DNA of 54,162 nt, taken from Acidothermaceae bacterium. Its GTDB lineage: Bacteria > Actinomycetota > Actinomycetes > Acidothermales > Acidothermaceae. This document shows, piece after piece, positions 26,885 to 36,683 of this stretch (position 1 is its first letter; each line of letters opens with the position of its first letter). Under the pieces are notes generated by a model. It ran no database searches. It was not told where the DNA came from and was given only the letters and a program-made list of their open reading frames with translations. The translations under genes were made by a program, and so were the position numbers. The DNA lies in the NCBI GenBank assembly GCA_025934355.1, contig JAICYF010000002.1:1-54162 (forward strand), written 5' to 3'.

Positions 26885-27588
26885 CCCGAGCTGACCTGCA
26901 AAAGCAGCCTGCTGAGGTCGCCGCCATGTTCGATGGCGTCGCCGCGCGCTACGACCTGGTCAACGACCTGCTCTCCCTTGGCCAGGACCGCGCATGGCGA
27001 AAGGCGGTCGCCCGCGCCGTCAACGCGAGGTCCGGCGAGCGGGTGCTCGACGTCGCGGCCGGCACGGGCACGTCGTCCGCCTCGTTTGTGTTGGACGACG
27101 CGACGTGCGTCGCCTGCGACTTCTCACTCGGCATGTTGCGGCAGGGCGCCAAACAACGTGGTGGGGCGGCGGTCGGCGGCGTTCGGTTTGTGGCTGGTGA
27201 CGCGCTCCGGTTGCCGTTCGCCGACGAGGTGTTCGACGCAGTAACCATCTCGTTCGGCCTGCGAAACGTGCACGACACCGGCGCGGCGCTCGCCGAGTTT
27301 GGCCGGGTGACCAAGGCGGGCGGCCGGCTCGTGGTGTGTGAGTTCAGCTCGCCGACCTGGTCACCGTTTCGCGCCGTGTACGACCGCTACCTGGCTGTGG
27401 TGCCGCAGGTCGTGAGTCGGGTCAGCTCAAACCCGGACTCTTACGTGTATTTGGCCGAGTCGATCCGGGCCTGGCCGCGGCAGGCCGAACTCGCGGATTT
27501 GATCTCCGCGGCGGGGTGGGAAAGGGTGGCATGGCGCAATCTCACCGGCGGGATCGTCGCGCTGCACCGCGCGACCCGGCCCGTTTGA
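26881..27588 (+). CDS. menG: Demethylmenaquinone methyltransferase
   Basis: A class I SAM methyltransferase of 235 residues that performs the final ring methylation of demethylmenaquinone. The UbiE/MenG signature begins [26 protein letters not shown], followed by motif I ([12 protein letters not shown]), [25 protein letters not shown] and a C-terminal [18 protein letters not shown]. It overlaps the deaminase gene by GTGA, so the last steps of the pathway are co-expressed. The downstream reductase starts 23 bases after its stop. Confidence 0.94.
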   Translation: MTRADLQKQPAEVAAMFDGVAARYDLVNDLLSLGQDRAWRKAVARAVNARSGERVLDVAAGTGTSSASFVLDDATCVACDFSLGMLRQGAKQRGGAAVGGVRFVAGDALRLPFADEVFDAVTISFGLRNVHDTGAALAEFGRVTKAGGRLVVCEFSSPTWSPFRAVYDRYLAVVPQVVSRVSSNPDSYVYLAESIRAWPRQAELADLISAAGWERVAWRNLTGGIVALHRATRPV

Positions 27589-27595
27589 CACCGCA

Positions 27596-27601
27596 TAGAC
27601 T
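27596..27601 (+). promoter_or_regulatory. Candidate -10 for the FAD reductase gene
   Basis: TAGACT lies ten bases before the ATG at 27612, just after the menG stop. It fits the actinobacterial TAnnnT -10 consensus; an RBS is not evident. A TTGACA at 27585 is too close to be its -35. Confidence 0.25.
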
Positions 27602-27611
27602 TCGACCCTTC

Positions 27612-28970
27612 ATGACGCGTCTCGTAGGCGGTGAATCGGTGAGCCAAGAAACGTCCGGGGGAGCTGCTCCGGTGCGTTCGGCGTCGTCCGTGCGCGGGCT
27701 GCCGGTGACAGAGGCGGACGTCGTGGTGGTGGGCGCGGGGCCAGGCGGATCCGCCACGGCCGCCCATCTCGCACAGGCCGGGCTCGACGTCGTCCTGCTG
27801 GAGAAGAGTGCGTTTCCCCGCGAGAAGGTGTGCGGCGACGGCCTCACCCCGCGCGCGGTCAAGCAGCTGGTCAAGCTGGGCATCGACACCACCGCCGAGG
27901 GCGGCTGGTTGCGCAATCACGGGCTGCGAATCCTCGGCGGCGGGATGCGGCTTGAGCTGCCCTGGCCGGAGCTCGCGAGTTTCCCCGACTACGGGTTGGT
28001 GCGCACCCGGCTCGACTTCGACCAGATGCTTGCCCGGCGAGCGCAAAAACTCGGTGTGTCGCTGCACGAGCAGACCCCCGCGGTCGCGCCGATCACCGAC
28101 GATCGGTCCGGGCGGGTGGTCGGCGTGACCGCGCGGCCCATCGGCGCTGAGCGCGACATCGTGTTCAAGGCCCCGGTCATCGTGGCGGCCGACGGCAACT
28201 CCAGCCGGCTGTCGCTGGCGCTCGGCCTGCATCGCCGTGAGAACCGGCCGATGGGGGTGGCCTACCGCCGGTACTACGAGTCGCCGCGGCATGACGATGA
28301 CTGGCTTGAGTCGTGGCTCGAGCTGTGGGATCGAGTCGATGGGCAAGACCGGCTGCTACCCGGTTACGGCTGGGTGTTCGGGATGGGCGACGGCACCAGC
28401 AACGTCGGCGTCGGCATCTTGAACACCTCGGCGTCGTTCCGCAACGTCGATTACCGCACGTTGCTCAAGCGCTGGGTGGCGCAGATGCCGAGCGAGTGGG
28501 GATTCGACGAGGAGCACGCCCGCGGCCAGATTCGCGGTGCGGCGTTGCCGATGGGCTTCAACCGCAAGCCCCACTACGACCGCGGCGTCTTGCTAGTGGG
28601 CGACGCCGCGGGCATGGTCAACCCGTGCAACGGGGAGGGCATCGCGTACGCGATGGAGTCCGGCGAGTTGGCCGCCGAGGTGATCGCCCAGGCGCTGGCG
28701 CGTCCGGCCGGGCAGGCACGCGAGGTCGCGTTGCGCGGGTACCCGCGGGTGCTGAACGACCGCTACGGCGGCTACTACACGCTCGGCCGGGTGTTCGTGA
28801 CCCTGATCGGCAAGCCGGGTGTCATGCGCACGCTCACCAAACGCGGCCTGTCCCACCCGATGTTGATGCGATTCACGCTGAAGCTGCTGGCCAACCTCAC
28901 CGACCCGCACGGCGGTGACGCGATGGACCGGATCATCAACGCCTTCAGTCGGCTCGCGCCTGCGGCCTGA
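27612..28970 (+). CDS. FAD-dependent geranylgeranyl-reductase family protein (MenJ-like)
   Basis: A 452-residue flavoprotein. The FAD-binding Rossmann motif is ADVVVVGAGPGGSATAAHLA, followed by LLEKSAFPREKVCGDGLTPR (the family's Cys-containing signature) and a second FAD block VLLVGDAAGMVNPCNGEGIAYAMESG. The family reduces double bonds of polyprenyl chains; in mycobacteria MenJ saturates one isoprene of menaquinone. The position between menG and nuoA, as in Streptomyces, favours menaquinone tail saturation. It may start at ATG 27612 or GTG 27639. The first ~35 residues are Ser/Val-rich and not conserved. Confidence 0.88.
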   Translation: MTRLVGGESVSQETSGGAAPVRSASSVRGLPVTEADVVVVGAGPGGSATAAHLAQAGLDVVLLEKSAFPREKVCGDGLTPRAVKQLVKLGIDTTAEGGWLRNHGLRILGGGMRLELPWPELASFPDYGLVRTRLDFDQMLARRAQKLGVSLHEQTPAVAPITDDRSGRVVGVTARPIGAERDIVFKAPVIVAADGNSSRLSLALGLHRRENRPMGVAYRRYYESPRHDDDWLESWLELWDRVDGQDRLLPGYGWVFGMGDGTSNVGVGILNTSASFRNVDYRTLLKRWVAQMPSEWGFDEEHARGQIRGAALPMGFNRKPHYDRGVLLVGDAAGMVNPCNGEGIAYAMESGELAAEVIAQALARPAGQAREVALRGYPRVLNDRYGGYYTLGRVFVTLIGKPGVMRTLTKRGLSHPMLMRFTLKLLANLTDPHGGDAMDRIINAFSRLAPAA

Positions 28971-29001
28971 CCCCATCGAGGGGGCCGCTGATCCGCCCGC
29001 C

Positions 29002-29007
29002 TAGACT
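29002..29007 (+). promoter_or_regulatory. Candidate -10 for the nuo operon
   Basis: TAGACT at 29002-29007 lies in the 99-bp gap before nuoA, followed by a GCGGTT/AACCGC inverted repeat (about 29013-29037) and the RBS GCGAGGAG. The -35 is unclear. I found no TGTGA-N-TCACA Rex site here. Confidence 0.3.
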
Positions 29008-29069
29008 GCACAGCGGTTTGGGGTCTACCTGAACCGCCGAAAACGACGCTTCGAACGCGAGGAGTGGCG

Positions 29070-29441
29070 ATGGTCTTCAGCTACGTTCCGGTCCTCGCGC
29101 TTTTCTTACTCGCTGGCGGCTTCGCGGTCTTCTCGATCATCGCCGGTCGGCTGAGTGGCCCGCGGCGGTACAACCGGGCGAAGTACGACGCCTACGAGTG
29201 CGGCATCGAGCCGACCCCGCAGCCGATCGGCGGCGGCCGGTTCCCGGTGAAGTACTACCTGACGGCGATGCTGTTCATCGTCTTCGACATCGAGATCATC
29301 TTCTTGTACCCCTGGGCGGTCGCGTTTGCCCAGAAGGGTGGCGCGACGGTCTTTCTCTTCGTCGAGATGGTGCTGTTCATCGTGACCGTGTTCATCGCGT
29401 ACGTGTACGTCTGGCGTCGCGGCGGACTGGAATGGGATTGA
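29070..29441 (+). CDS. nuoA: NADH-quinone oxidoreductase subunit A
   Basis: A 123-residue membrane subunit of complex I with three helices. It shows VLALFLLAGGFAVFSIIAGR, the conserved loop YDAYECGIEP, which lies near the quinone site and carries the conserved cysteine, and FPVKYYLTAMLFIVFDIEIIFLYPWAV. ATG 29070 with GAGGAG six bases upstream is preferred over GTG 29064. First of the 14-gene nuo operon; nuoB begins nine bases later. Confidence 0.96.
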   Translation: MVFSYVPVLALFLLAGGFAVFSIIAGRLSGPRRYNRAKYDAYECGIEPTPQPIGGGRFPVKYYLTAMLFIVFDIEIIFLYPWAVAFAQKGGATVFLFVEMVLFIVTVFIAYVYVWRRGGLEWD

Positions 29442-29450
29442 GAACCTGAC

Positions 29451-30005
29451 ATGGGCATCGAAGAGAAGCTGCCCAGCGGCTTCCTGCTGACCACGGTCGA
29501 AAAGCTGGCCGGGCAAGTGCGGGCCGGCTCGCTGTGGCCCGCGACGTTCGGTCTGGCCTGCTGCGCGATCGAGATGATGGCGACGGGCGCGGGCCGGTAC
29601 GACCTCGCGCGCTTCGGCATGGAGGTTTTCCGCGCCTCGCCGCGGCAGGCCGACCTGATGATCGTCGCCGGCCGGGTGTCGCAGAAGATGGCGCCGGTGC
29701 TGCGGCAGATCTACGACCAGATGCCCGAGCCCAAGTGGGTGCTGGCGATGGGCGTGTGCGCGTCGTCCGGCGGGATGTTCAACAACTACGCGATCGTGCA
29801 GGGCGTCGACCACGTCGTCCCGGTTGACATGTACCTGCCTGGCTGTCCACCGCGGCCGGAAATGTTGATGCACGCGATCCTTGAACTGCACGAGAAGATC
29901 AAGACCACCAAGCTCGGGTCGCAGGCGCGCCGGCACGCTGCTGACGTCGAGGCTGAGGCCATCGAGGCGATCCCCACGCACCAGATGAAGGGTCTGCTTC
30001 GGTGA
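29451..30005 (+). CDS. nuoB: NADH-quinone oxidoreductase subunit B
   Basis: A 184-residue subunit that holds iron-sulfur cluster N2, the last electron carrier before menaquinone. The cysteine ligands are visible in [30 protein letters not shown] and [14 protein letters not shown], together with the paired cysteines. The C-terminal helix ends near HQMKGLLR. It overlaps nuoC by GTGA. Confidence 0.97.
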   Translation: MGIEEKLPSGFLLTTVEKLAGQVRAGSLWPATFGLACCAIEMMATGAGRYDLARFGMEVFRASPRQADLMIVAGRVSQKMAPVLRQIYDQMPEPKWVLAMGVCASSGGMFNNYAIVQGVDHVVPVDMYLPGCPPRPEMLMHAILELHEKIKTTKLGSQARRHAADVEAEAIEAIPTHQMKGLLR

Positions 30006-30664
30006 GCGATCAACCTGTGGGGCAGCCGTCGGGCGCGCCGCAGCCGTCTGGCCCGCGCGCCGAGACGGGGGAGGCGACCGGAAACTTGCCGGTTAGCGGG
30101 GCGACCGGGCTTCCGTCGTCACCCCGGCCGTATGGCGGTTACTTCGACCAAGTCGCCGATTCCCTCGGGCGCGCGTACGCCGACACGTCGGCGGCGATCG
30201 AGCGCACGGTGGTTGACCGCGGCGAGCTCACGCTGCACGTGCGTCGTGAGCACCTGGCCGGCCTGGCGCAGCAAATGCGCGACGATCCGGAGCTTCGGTT
30301 TGAGTTGCTGTCGTCGTTGTCTGGCGTCCACTATCCGATGGACGCCGGCCGCGAGCTGCACGTCGTTTACGACTTGACGTCGATGACGCACAACCGACGG
30401 GTTCGTCTTGAGGTCGCCGCGCCGGTCGCCGACCCGCACATTCCGTCGGTTACCAGGGTGTGGCCGACCGCGGACTTTCACGAGCGCGAGACCTGGGACT
30501 TGTTCGGCGTCATTTTCGACGGGCATCCGGCGTTGACCCGGATCATGATGCCGGACGACTGGCCCGGCCACCCGCAGCGCAAGGATTACCCGCTCGGTGG
30601 CGTGCCTGTGGAGTACAAGGGCGCGAGTGTGCCGCCGCCCGATGAGCGGAGGCAATATGCGTAG
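30002..30664 (+). CDS. nuoC: NADH-quinone oxidoreductase subunit C
   Basis: A 220-residue peripheral-arm subunit. After a variable Pro/Gly-rich N-terminus (about 40 residues), the conserved region has [20 protein letters not shown], a [13 protein letters not shown] block, then [25 protein letters not shown] and the end signature [20 protein letters not shown] start overlaps the nuoB stop. The gap to nuoD contains a GC-rich hairpin and a small coupled reading frame. Confidence 0.96.
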   Translation: MSDQPVGQPSGAPQPSGPRAETGEATGNLPVSGATGLPSSPRPYGGYFDQVADSLGRAYADTSAAIERTVVDRGELTLHVRREHLAGLAQQMRDDPELRFELLSSLSGVHYPMDAGRELHVVYDLTSMTHNRRVRLEVAAPVADPHIPSVTRVWPTADFHERETWDLFGVIFDGHPALTRIMMPDDWPGHPQRKDYPLGGVPVEYKGASVPPPDERRQYA

Positions 30665-30722
30665 CGACGGAGCGCGCGGCGCTTTTCCGCGCGCGCAGGA
30701 GCAAGCGGGTGCACATGCCTGA
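30657..30722 (+). CDS. Possible 21-codon coupled mini-ORF bridging nuoC and nuoD
   Basis: ATG 30657 lies within the last codons of nuoC in another frame and reads 21 codons to TGA 30720-30722, past the nuoD GTG. It begins Met-Arg-Ser-Asp-Gly and is Ala/Arg-rich. No RBS of its own; possibly coupled translation only, possibly chance. It spans the GCGCGCGG hairpin (30672-30694). Similar coupled frames occur at nuoF/nuoG and nuoK/nuoL. Confidence 0.25.
   Translation: MRSDGARGAFPRAQEQAGAHA
30672..30694 (+). other. Intercistronic hairpin between nuoC and nuoD
   Basis: GCGCGCGG (30672-30679) pairs with CCGCGCGC (30687-30694) across a 7-nt loop CGCTTTT, seven bases after the nuoC stop. AGGAG for nuoD follows at 30697-30701. 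It may adjust translation or mRNA stability inside the nuo transcript; read-through is expected since nuoD must be made. It shares GCGCGCGGC and GCGCGCAGGA with the resB-ccsB gap. Confidence 0.6.
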
Positions 30723-32046
30723 CACTGTTACGGATCCGTACGCGGGCACGCAGGACGACGGCGCCCGCGTGTACACGGTCAGCGGCGGCGACTGGGACGA
30801 GATCGCCACCGACGCCGCGGAGCAGCACGCGGAGCGAATCGTCGTCAACATGGGCCCGCAGCACCCGTCGACGCATGGCGTGCTTCGGCTGGTGCTCGAG
30901 CTCGAAGGCGAGACGGTCACCCAGGCCCGGGTGGTCATGGGCTATCTGCACACCGGCATCGAAAAGAACTGCGAATACCGCACGTACACGCAGGCGGTCA
31001 CGTTCTTGACCCGGGCCGACTACCTCTCACCGTTCTTCACTGAGACCGCGTATTCGATGGCGGTGGAGAAGCTGCTCGGCATCACCGACGAGGTGCCGGA
31101 GCGGGCGAAGGTCATCCGGGTGCTGATGATGGAGCTCAACCGCATCGCGTCCCACCTGGTCTGGCTTGCGACCGGTGGCATGGAGGTCGGCGCGCTGTCA
31201 GCCATGCTGTACGGCTTTCGTGAGCGCGAGCAGATCCTCGACATTTTCGAGATGATCACGGGTCTGCGCATGAACCACGAATACGTGCGCCCTGGTGGTG
31301 TCATTCAAGACCTGCCGCCGGGCGCGGTCGAGAAGATTCGCGAGTTCTTGCAGATCATGCCGAAGCGGATCGACGAGTATCACAACCTGCTCACCGGTCA
31401 GCCGATTTGGATTAAGCGGTTGAAGGGCGTCGGCTATCTCGATCTGACCGGCGCGGTCGCGCTGGGCACCACCGGTCCGATCATGCGGTCCGCCGGCTAC
31501 CCGTGGGACCTTCGCAAAACCCAGCCATACCTGGGATATGAGACCTACGACTTCGACGTCCCGACGCACCCCGACGGCGACTGCTTCGCGCGCTACCTCG
31601 TGCGCATGGACGAGATGCGCGAGTCGCTGAAGATCATCGAGCAGTGCCTCGATCGGCTCCGTCCGGGCCCGGTGATGGTCGAAGACAAGAAGGTCGCCTG
31701 GCCCGCGCAACTCGCGCTCGGCGCCGACGGCCTGGGCAACTCCCTTGACCACATCCGGCACATCATGGCGACGTCGATGGAAGCGCTGATCCACCACTTC
31801 AAGCTGGTGACCGAGGGTTTCCACGTGCCGCCCGGCCAGGTCTACGTGCCAGTCGAGTCACCGCGCGGCGAACTCGGCGTCCACCTCGTCAGCGACGGCG
31901 GCACGAAGCCATACCGTGTGCACCTTCGCGAGCCGTCGTTTGTCAACCTCCAGGCGGTCGCCGCCATCTGCGAAGGCAGCTTCATAGCCGACGTCATCGC
32001 AGCGGTCGCGAGCCTCGACCCGGTCATGGGCGGGTGCGACCGATGA
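30709..32046 (+). CDS. nuoD: NADH-quinone oxidoreductase subunit D
   Basis: A 445-residue subunit related to the large subunit of [NiFe] hydrogenases; with NuoB it forms the quinone-binding cavity. Landmarks: [50 protein letters not shown] and [25 protein letters not shown], ending in [15 protein letters not shown] and [12 protein letters not shown] 30709 has AGGAG seven bases upstream; ATG 30715 is slightly far from it. It overlaps nuoE (ATGA). Confidence 0.97.
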   Translation: MHMPDTVTDPYAGTQDDGARVYTVSGGDWDEIATDAAEQHAERIVVNMGPQHPSTHGVLRLVLELEGETVTQARVVMGYLHTGIEKNCEYRTYTQAVTFLTRADYLSPFFTETAYSMAVEKLLGITDEVPERAKVIRVLMMELNRIASHLVWLATGGMEVGALSAMLYGFREREQILDIFEMITGLRMNHEYVRPGGVIQDLPPGAVEKIREFLQIMPKRIDEYHNLLTGQPIWIKRLKGVGYLDLTGAVALGTTGPIMRSAGYPWDLRKTQPYLGYETYDFDVPTHPDGDCFARYLVRMDEMRESLKIIEQCLDRLRPGPVMVEDKKVAWPAQLALGADGLGNSLDHIRHIMATSMEALIHHFKLVTEGFHVPPGQVYVPVESPRGELGVHLVSDGGTKPYRVHLREPSFVNLQAVAAICEGSFIADVIAAVASLDPVMGGCDR

Positions 32047-32816
32047 GCAGTGAAGGAACCTCGGTGCCGCAGCAACCGATGTCATCCGACGCTTTGCCGA
32101 TGGTCACGCTCGACCCACGGCTCGGCCCGGCAGCGGTGGCGAGCGACCCGTTGTCGGACGACGCGAGGCAGCGGGTGCGTGAGCTCGGCGCGCACGTGAT
32201 CGCCCGTTATCCGCGGTCGCGCTCGGCGCTGATGCCGCTGCTCTATCTCGTGCAGGCCGAGCAGGGTTACGTCTCTCCCGACGGCATCAAGCTGGTCGCC
32301 GAGATGCTCAACCTCACCACCGCCGAGGTGTCGGCGGTGAGCACGTTCTACACGATGTACAAGCGGCGGCCGTGCGGCGACTACGCGGTCGGCGTGTGCA
32401 CCAACACCTTGTGCGCGATCCTCGGCGGCGACGCGATTTTCGAGTCGCTGAAGGAGCACCTCGGCGTCGGCAACAACGGCACCACGCCCGACGGTAAGGT
32501 CACGTTGGAGCACATCGAATGCAACGCCGCGTGCGACTACGCGCCGGTCGTGATGGTCAACTGGGAGTTCTTCGACAACCAGACGGTCGAGTCGGCAAAG
32601 GAACTCGTCGACCGGCTCCGCGCCGGCGATCCGCCGGCTCCGACGCGTGGCGCCCCGCTCCGCACCCACATGGAGACATCGAAGGTGCTTGCCGGTTTCG
32701 CCGATGGCGCCGTGAACGCCGGGCCGTCTGCTGGTCCAGCCTCGCTGACCGGGCTCGAACTCGCCCGCGAGCGGAATGAAAGCGCGCCGGCGATGCGGCA
32801 GGAGGACGGCCGATGA
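32043..32816 (+). CDS. nuoE: NADH-quinone oxidoreductase subunit E
   Basis: A 257-residue subunit carrying the [2Fe-2S] cluster N1a in a thioredoxin-like fold. Cluster cysteines appear as C-x4-C in [10 protein letters not shown] and C-x3-C in [11 protein letters not shown]. The N-terminal helical part includes [22 protein letters not shown]. The last 60 residues form a low-conservation Ala/Pro-rich tail, longer than in E. coli. Overlaps nuoD and nuoF by ATGA. Confidence 0.96.
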   Translation: MSSEGTSVPQQPMSSDALPMVTLDPRLGPAAVASDPLSDDARQRVRELGAHVIARYPRSRSALMPLLYLVQAEQGYVSPDGIKLVAEMLNLTTAEVSAVSTFYTMYKRRPCGDYAVGVCTNTLCAILGGDAIFESLKEHLGVGNNGTTPDGKVTLEHIECNAACDYAPVVMVNWEFFDNQTVESAKELVDRLRAGDPPAPTRGAPLRTHMETSKVLAGFADGAVNAGPSAGPASLTGLELARERNESAPAMRQEDGR

Positions 32817-34117
32817 GCTTCAACCTCACGCCGGTGCTCACGGCGCAATGGGGCCTCGACCAGTCGTGGACCCTTGGCGCTTACGAGCGGGCCGACGGCT
32901 ACCAGGCGTTGCGCCAGGCGCTCGACATGGAGCCTGACGCGCTCATCCAACTGGTGAAGGACTCCGGCCTGCGCGGCCGAGGTGGCGCGGGATTCCCCAC
33001 CGGCATGAAGTGGGGCTTCATCCCGCAAGGTGACGGCAAGCCGCACTACCTCGTCGTCAACGCCGACGAGAGCGAGCCCGGCACCTGCAAAGACATCCCG
33101 ATGATGATGGCCAGCCCACACACGCTGATCGAGGGCGTCATCATCGCGGCGTACGCGATCCGCGCGAACCACGCGTTCATCTACGTGCGCGGTGAGGTGC
33201 TGCACGTGATCCGGCGGCTGCTCAACGCGGTCGCAGAGGCACGCGCAGCGGGCTACGTTGGCCGCAACATCCTCGGTAAAAGCTTCGACCTCGAGCTCAC
33301 CGTGCACATCGGCGCCGGCGCTTACATCTGCGGTGAAGAGACCGCGTTGCTCGAATCGCTAGAGGGATTCCGCGGGCAGCCGCGATTGCGGCCGCCGTTC
33401 CCTGCTGTCGAAGGTTTGTACGCCTGCCCGACCGTCATCAACAACGTTGAGACGATCTCGTCGGTACCGGCGATCGTGCGTGGTGGCGCCCAGTGGTTCC
33501 GCTCGATGGGCACTGAGAAATCGCCCGGGTTCAAAATATTCTCGTTGTCGGGGCACGTCGCGCGGCCCGGCCAGTACGAGGCGCCGCTCGGCATCACACT
33601 TCGCGAATTGCTCGACGCGACAGGCGGCATGCGCGAAGGCCACGAACTCAAGTTCTGGACGCCGGGAGGATCGTCGACGCCGCTGTTCACCGCCGAGCAC
33701 CTCGACGTCCCGTTGGACTTTGAGGGGCCGCCACAGCACGGCTCCATGCTCGGAACCACTGCGCTTCAGCTTTTCGACGAAACGACATGCGTCGTGCGCG
33801 CGGTCAAGCGTTGGAGCGAGTTCTACGCACACGAGTCGTGCGGCAAATGCACGCCTTGCCGCGAAGGCACGTTCTGGTACGTGCAGATCTACGAACGACT
33901 CGAAAACGGCACGGCCACCGAGGAAGACATCGAGACATTGCTCGACCTCTCGGACAACATCTTGGGCCGCGCGTTCTGCGCCCTCGGCGACGGCGCCACT
34001 AGCCCGGTGACGTCGTCTATCCAGTTCTTCCGCGACGAGTACGTCGCGCACTTCGAGCAAGGCGGCTGCCCGTTCGACCCGGTCGCCTCCACCGTTTTCG
34101 CTGGAGCGAGCGCCTGA
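32813..34117 (+). CDS. nuoF: NADH-quinone oxidoreductase subunit F (NADH/FMN site)
   Basis: A 434-residue catalytic subunit that oxidises NADH. The Gly-rich NADH/FMN segment is [18 protein letters not shown], followed by [16 protein letters not shown]. The [4Fe-4S] cluster N3 has [12 protein letters not shown] and a distant fourth Cys in [10 protein letters not shown]. Length is normal. The stop (34115-34117) overlaps the ATG of a 27-codon mini-ORF that fills the gap to nuoG, unlike the direct overlaps elsewhere in the operon. Confidence 0.97.
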   Translation: MSFNLTPVLTAQWGLDQSWTLGAYERADGYQALRQALDMEPDALIQLVKDSGLRGRGGAGFPTGMKWGFIPQGDGKPHYLVVNADESEPGTCKDIPMMMASPHTLIEGVIIAAYAIRANHAFIYVRGEVLHVIRRLLNAVAEARAAGYVGRNILGKSFDLELTVHIGAGAYICGEETALLESLEGFRGQPRLRPPFPAVEGLYACPTVINNVETISSVPAIVRGGAQWFRSMGTEKSPGFKIFSLSGHVARPGQYEAPLGITLRELLDATGGMREGHELKFWTPGGSSTPLFTAEHLDVPLDFEGPPQHGSMLGTTALQLFDETTCVVRAVKRWSEFYAHESCGKCTPCREGTFWYVQIYERLENGTATEEDIETLLDLSDNILGRAFCALGDGATSPVTSSIQFFRDEYVAHFEQGGCPFDPVASTVFAGASA

Positions 34118-34200
34118 TGACCGTACTCCCCGCCGACCCCCGCCGCTGCGCTCCTCGCGCCTGCGGCGCTGCGATGCTCACGTCGGAGGCCGGCTCATGA
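34117..34200 (+). CDS. Possible 27-codon coupled mini-ORF / MIRU-like insert between nuoF and nuoG
   Basis: ATG 34117 overlaps the nuoF stop (TGATG), and the stop TGA 34198-34200 overlaps the nuoG ATG (ATGA), so the frame is coupled on both sides. It reads Met-Thr-Val-Leu-Pro and is Arg/Ala/Cys-containing. The 80-bp segment is bounded by ATGACCGT at 34117-34124 and 34197-34204, as if it entered an original nuoF-nuoG ATGA overlap with an 8-bp duplication. Product function, if made, is unknown. Confidence 0.45.
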   Translation: MTVLPADPRRCAPRACGAAMLTSEAGS

Positions 34201-36683
34201 CCGTCACTGCCAACCCGCCCGCAGGCCAACCGCCCGCGCCGCCGTCCGACCTGGTCACCCTGACCGTCGACGGGTTCGAGGTCTCCGTGCCCAAGGGCAC
34301 GCTGGTGATTCGGGCGGCCGAGCTGCTCGGGATTCAGATCCCGCGATTCTGCGAGCACCCGCTGCTTGACCCGGTCGGCGCGTGCCGGCAATGCCTAGTC
34401 GAGATCGAGGGTCAGCGCAAGCCGATGGCGTCGTGCACCACAACGGTCACAGACGGCATGGTGGTCAAGACGCAGATCACCTCCCCGGTCGCCGAAAAAG
34501 CGCAGAACGGCATCATCGAACTGCTGCTCATCAACCACCCGCTCGACTGCCCGATCTGCGACAAGGGCGGTGAGTGCCCCCTGCAGAACCAGACCATGAC
34601 CAACGGGTACTCCGAGTCGCGTTTTCACGATGTGAAGCGCACGTATCCGAAGCCGATCGCGATTTCCGCGCAGGTGTTGCTCGACCGCGAGCGCTGTGTT
34701 TTGTGCACCCGTTGCACCCGATTCGCGCAGCAGATCGCAGGCGACCCGTTCATCGAAATGCTCGAGCGCTCAGCTCTCGAGCAAGTCGCGACCTTCGAAG
34801 ACCAGCCATTCAACTCGTACTTCTCCGGTAACACGATTCAGATTTGCCCGGTCGGCGCGCTCACCGGCTCGCAATACCGGTTCCGTTCGCGTCCGTTCGA
34901 CCTGGTGTCATCGCCGAGCATCTGCGAGCACTGCGCGTCCGGTTGTCAGCAGCGCAACGACCACCGGCGAGACAAAATGTTGCGCCGACTCGCCGGTGTC
35001 GACCCACAGGTCAACGAAGAGTGGAACTGCGACAAGGGCCGCTGGGCGTTCAACTACGCGTTCGCGGCCGACCGTCTTGACACTCCGTTGGTTCGCCAGA
35101 ACGGCGAGCTGGCGCCTGTGTCGTGGCCCGAGGCGTTACGCGCGGCGGCGGCCGGTTTGGCCGAAGCGCGCGGCAGGGCTGGCGTGCTCGTCGGCGGTCG
35201 CGTCACCACCGAAGATGCTTACGGGTACGCGAAATTCGCGCGGGTGGCGCTCGGCACCAACGACGTCGACTTTCGCGCTCGCGTGCACTCCGCTGAAGAA
35301 CTCGACTTCCTCGCGTCGCACGTCGCGGGCCGGTTCCTCGACGTCACCTACGCAGACCTCGAGACAGCGCCCGCCGTGCTGCTCGTCGGTTTCGAGCCTG
35401 AGGAAGAGTCGCCCATCGTCTTCTTGCGGTTGCGCAAGGGCGCGACCAAGAAGCGCACCAACGTGTTCTCCATCGCACCACTCGCCACCCACGGGCTGGC
35501 CAAGCTCAGCGGCCGATTGCTCGCCGCTGTCCCCGGCGCCGAGGCCAGGTTGCTGATTGCATTGAAGAGCAACAAGCTGGACGACGCTGGCAGCGTGCCG
35601 GCCGGCGCCGACAACGAGGCGTACCGCGCCAACTTCGCTGCTGTCGTTGACGCGCTCGCCAAGCCGGGCACGGTCATCATGGTCGGCGAGCGGCTGGCGG
35701 GTGTCCCTGGCGCGCTGTCAGCCGCGGCCGCGCTGGCCGACGCGACCGGAGCGAAGCTCGCCTGGGTGCCGCGGCGCGCAGGAGAGCGCGGGGCGATCGA
35801 AGCGGGCGCCGCGCCAAGCCTGTTGCCCGGCGGTCGGTTGGTGGGCGACGCCGAATCAGCCGCCCCGGTTGCGCTGCGCTGGGCCACCACCATCGCCAGC
35901 AATCCCGGCCGCGACACCGCCGGCATCATCGCGGCGGCCACCGCCGGCGAACTGGCCGCGCTTGTCGTCGGCGCCGTCGATCCTGACGACCTGCCCGACC
36001 CCGAGGCGGCGCTCGCCGCGTTGCAGGCGGCGCCATTCGTCGTGAGTCTTGAGATCCGTCCCAGTGCGGTCACCCGATACGCCGATGTCGTTTTCCCGGT
36101 CGCCGCAGCGATCGAGAAGGCCGGCACTTTCCTTGACTGGGAAGGACGTTCCCGACCGTTCGACGCGTCGTTGCGCGACACCGGTCAGCTCACCGACTAC
36201 CAGGTGCTCAACGCGATCGCCGACGAGATGGACGTCCACCTAGGACTGCCCGACTTGCGCACCGCGCGCGCCGAACTCGCCGCTTTCTCAAGCGGCTACA
36301 AGGGTTCCGCCCTGGCTCCGACAGTCGCGCCGGCCGCGGTGGTCACAGCGCGGGCAGCTGAGGGGTCGGTCGTGCTGGCCAGTTGGCATGAGCTGCTCGA
36401 CGCAGGCAGCCTGCAAGACGGCACCCCGTTCCTCGCCGCGACCGCGAAGCCGGTGCGCGCGCATCTGTCGCCGGCCACCGCTCGCGCGATTGGTGTCGCT
36501 GACGGAGAGCGGGTCGCGATCAGCACCGAGCGCGGCACCATCACGCTGCCTGTCTACGTCCTCGACATGGTCGATGACGTCGTGTGGGTCCCGACCCGGT
36601 CGACGGGCAGCGAGGTCAATCGCACGCTCGGCGCGGCCGCTGGCGCCGTCGTCCGCATCGCTGTTGCTGGAGGTGTCGGTTGA
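34197..36683 (+). CDS. nuoG: NADH-quinone oxidoreductase subunit G
   Basis: An 828-residue iron-sulfur subunit. The N-terminal ferredoxin-like domain holds the [2Fe-2S] N1b ([22 protein letters not shown] with a later Cys). Then comes the His-ligated cluster N5 ([18 protein letters not shown]), a C-x2-C-x2-C set ([11 protein letters not shown]), and the extra N7-type site (ICEHCASGC and WNCDKGRW). The remainder is the molybdopterin-oxidoreductase-like fold without cofactor, with a C-terminal VSTERG-like domain. The C-terminal half is variable, as is normal. Its stop overlaps a TTG start of nuoH. Confidence 0.96.
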   Translation: MTVTANPPAGQPPAPPSDLVTLTVDGFEVSVPKGTLVIRAAELLGIQIPRFCEHPLLDPVGACRQCLVEIEGQRKPMASCTTTVTDGMVVKTQITSPVAEKAQNGIIELLLINHPLDCPICDKGGECPLQNQTMTNGYSESRFHDVKRTYPKPIAISAQVLLDRERCVLCTRCTRFAQQIAGDPFIEMLERSALEQVATFEDQPFNSYFSGNTIQICPVGALTGSQYRFRSRPFDLVSSPSICEHCASGCQQRNDHRRDKMLRRLAGVDPQVNEEWNCDKGRWAFNYAFAADRLDTPLVRQNGELAPVSWPEALRAAAAGLAEARGRAGVLVGGRVTTEDAYGYAKFARVALGTNDVDFRARVHSAEELDFLASHVAGRFLDVTYADLETAPAVLLVGFEPEEESPIVFLRLRKGATKKRTNVFSIAPLATHGLAKLSGRLLAAVPGAEARLLIALKSNKLDDAGSVPAGADNEAYRANFAAVVDALAKPGTVIMVGERLAGVPGALSAAAALADATGAKLAWVPRRAGERGAIEAGAAPSLLPGGRLVGDAESAAPVALRWATTIASNPGRDTAGIIAAATAGELAALVVGAVDPDDLPDPEAALAALQAAPFVVSLEIRPSAVTRYADVVFPVAAAIEKAGTFLDWEGRSRPFDASLRDTGQLTDYQVLNAIADEMDVHLGLPDLRTARAELAAFSSGYKGSALAPTVAPAAVVTARAAEGSVVLASWHELLDAGSLQDGTPFLAATAKPVRAHLSPATARAIGVADGERVAISTERGTITLPVYVLDMVDDVVWVPTRSTGSEVNRTLGAAAGAVVRIAVAGGVG

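Noticed and set aside
28971-29069. Search for a Rex operator before nuoA (and around rex)
   Set aside because: No TTGTGA-N6-TCACAA or TGTGAA-N4-TTCACA-like site is visible in either region.
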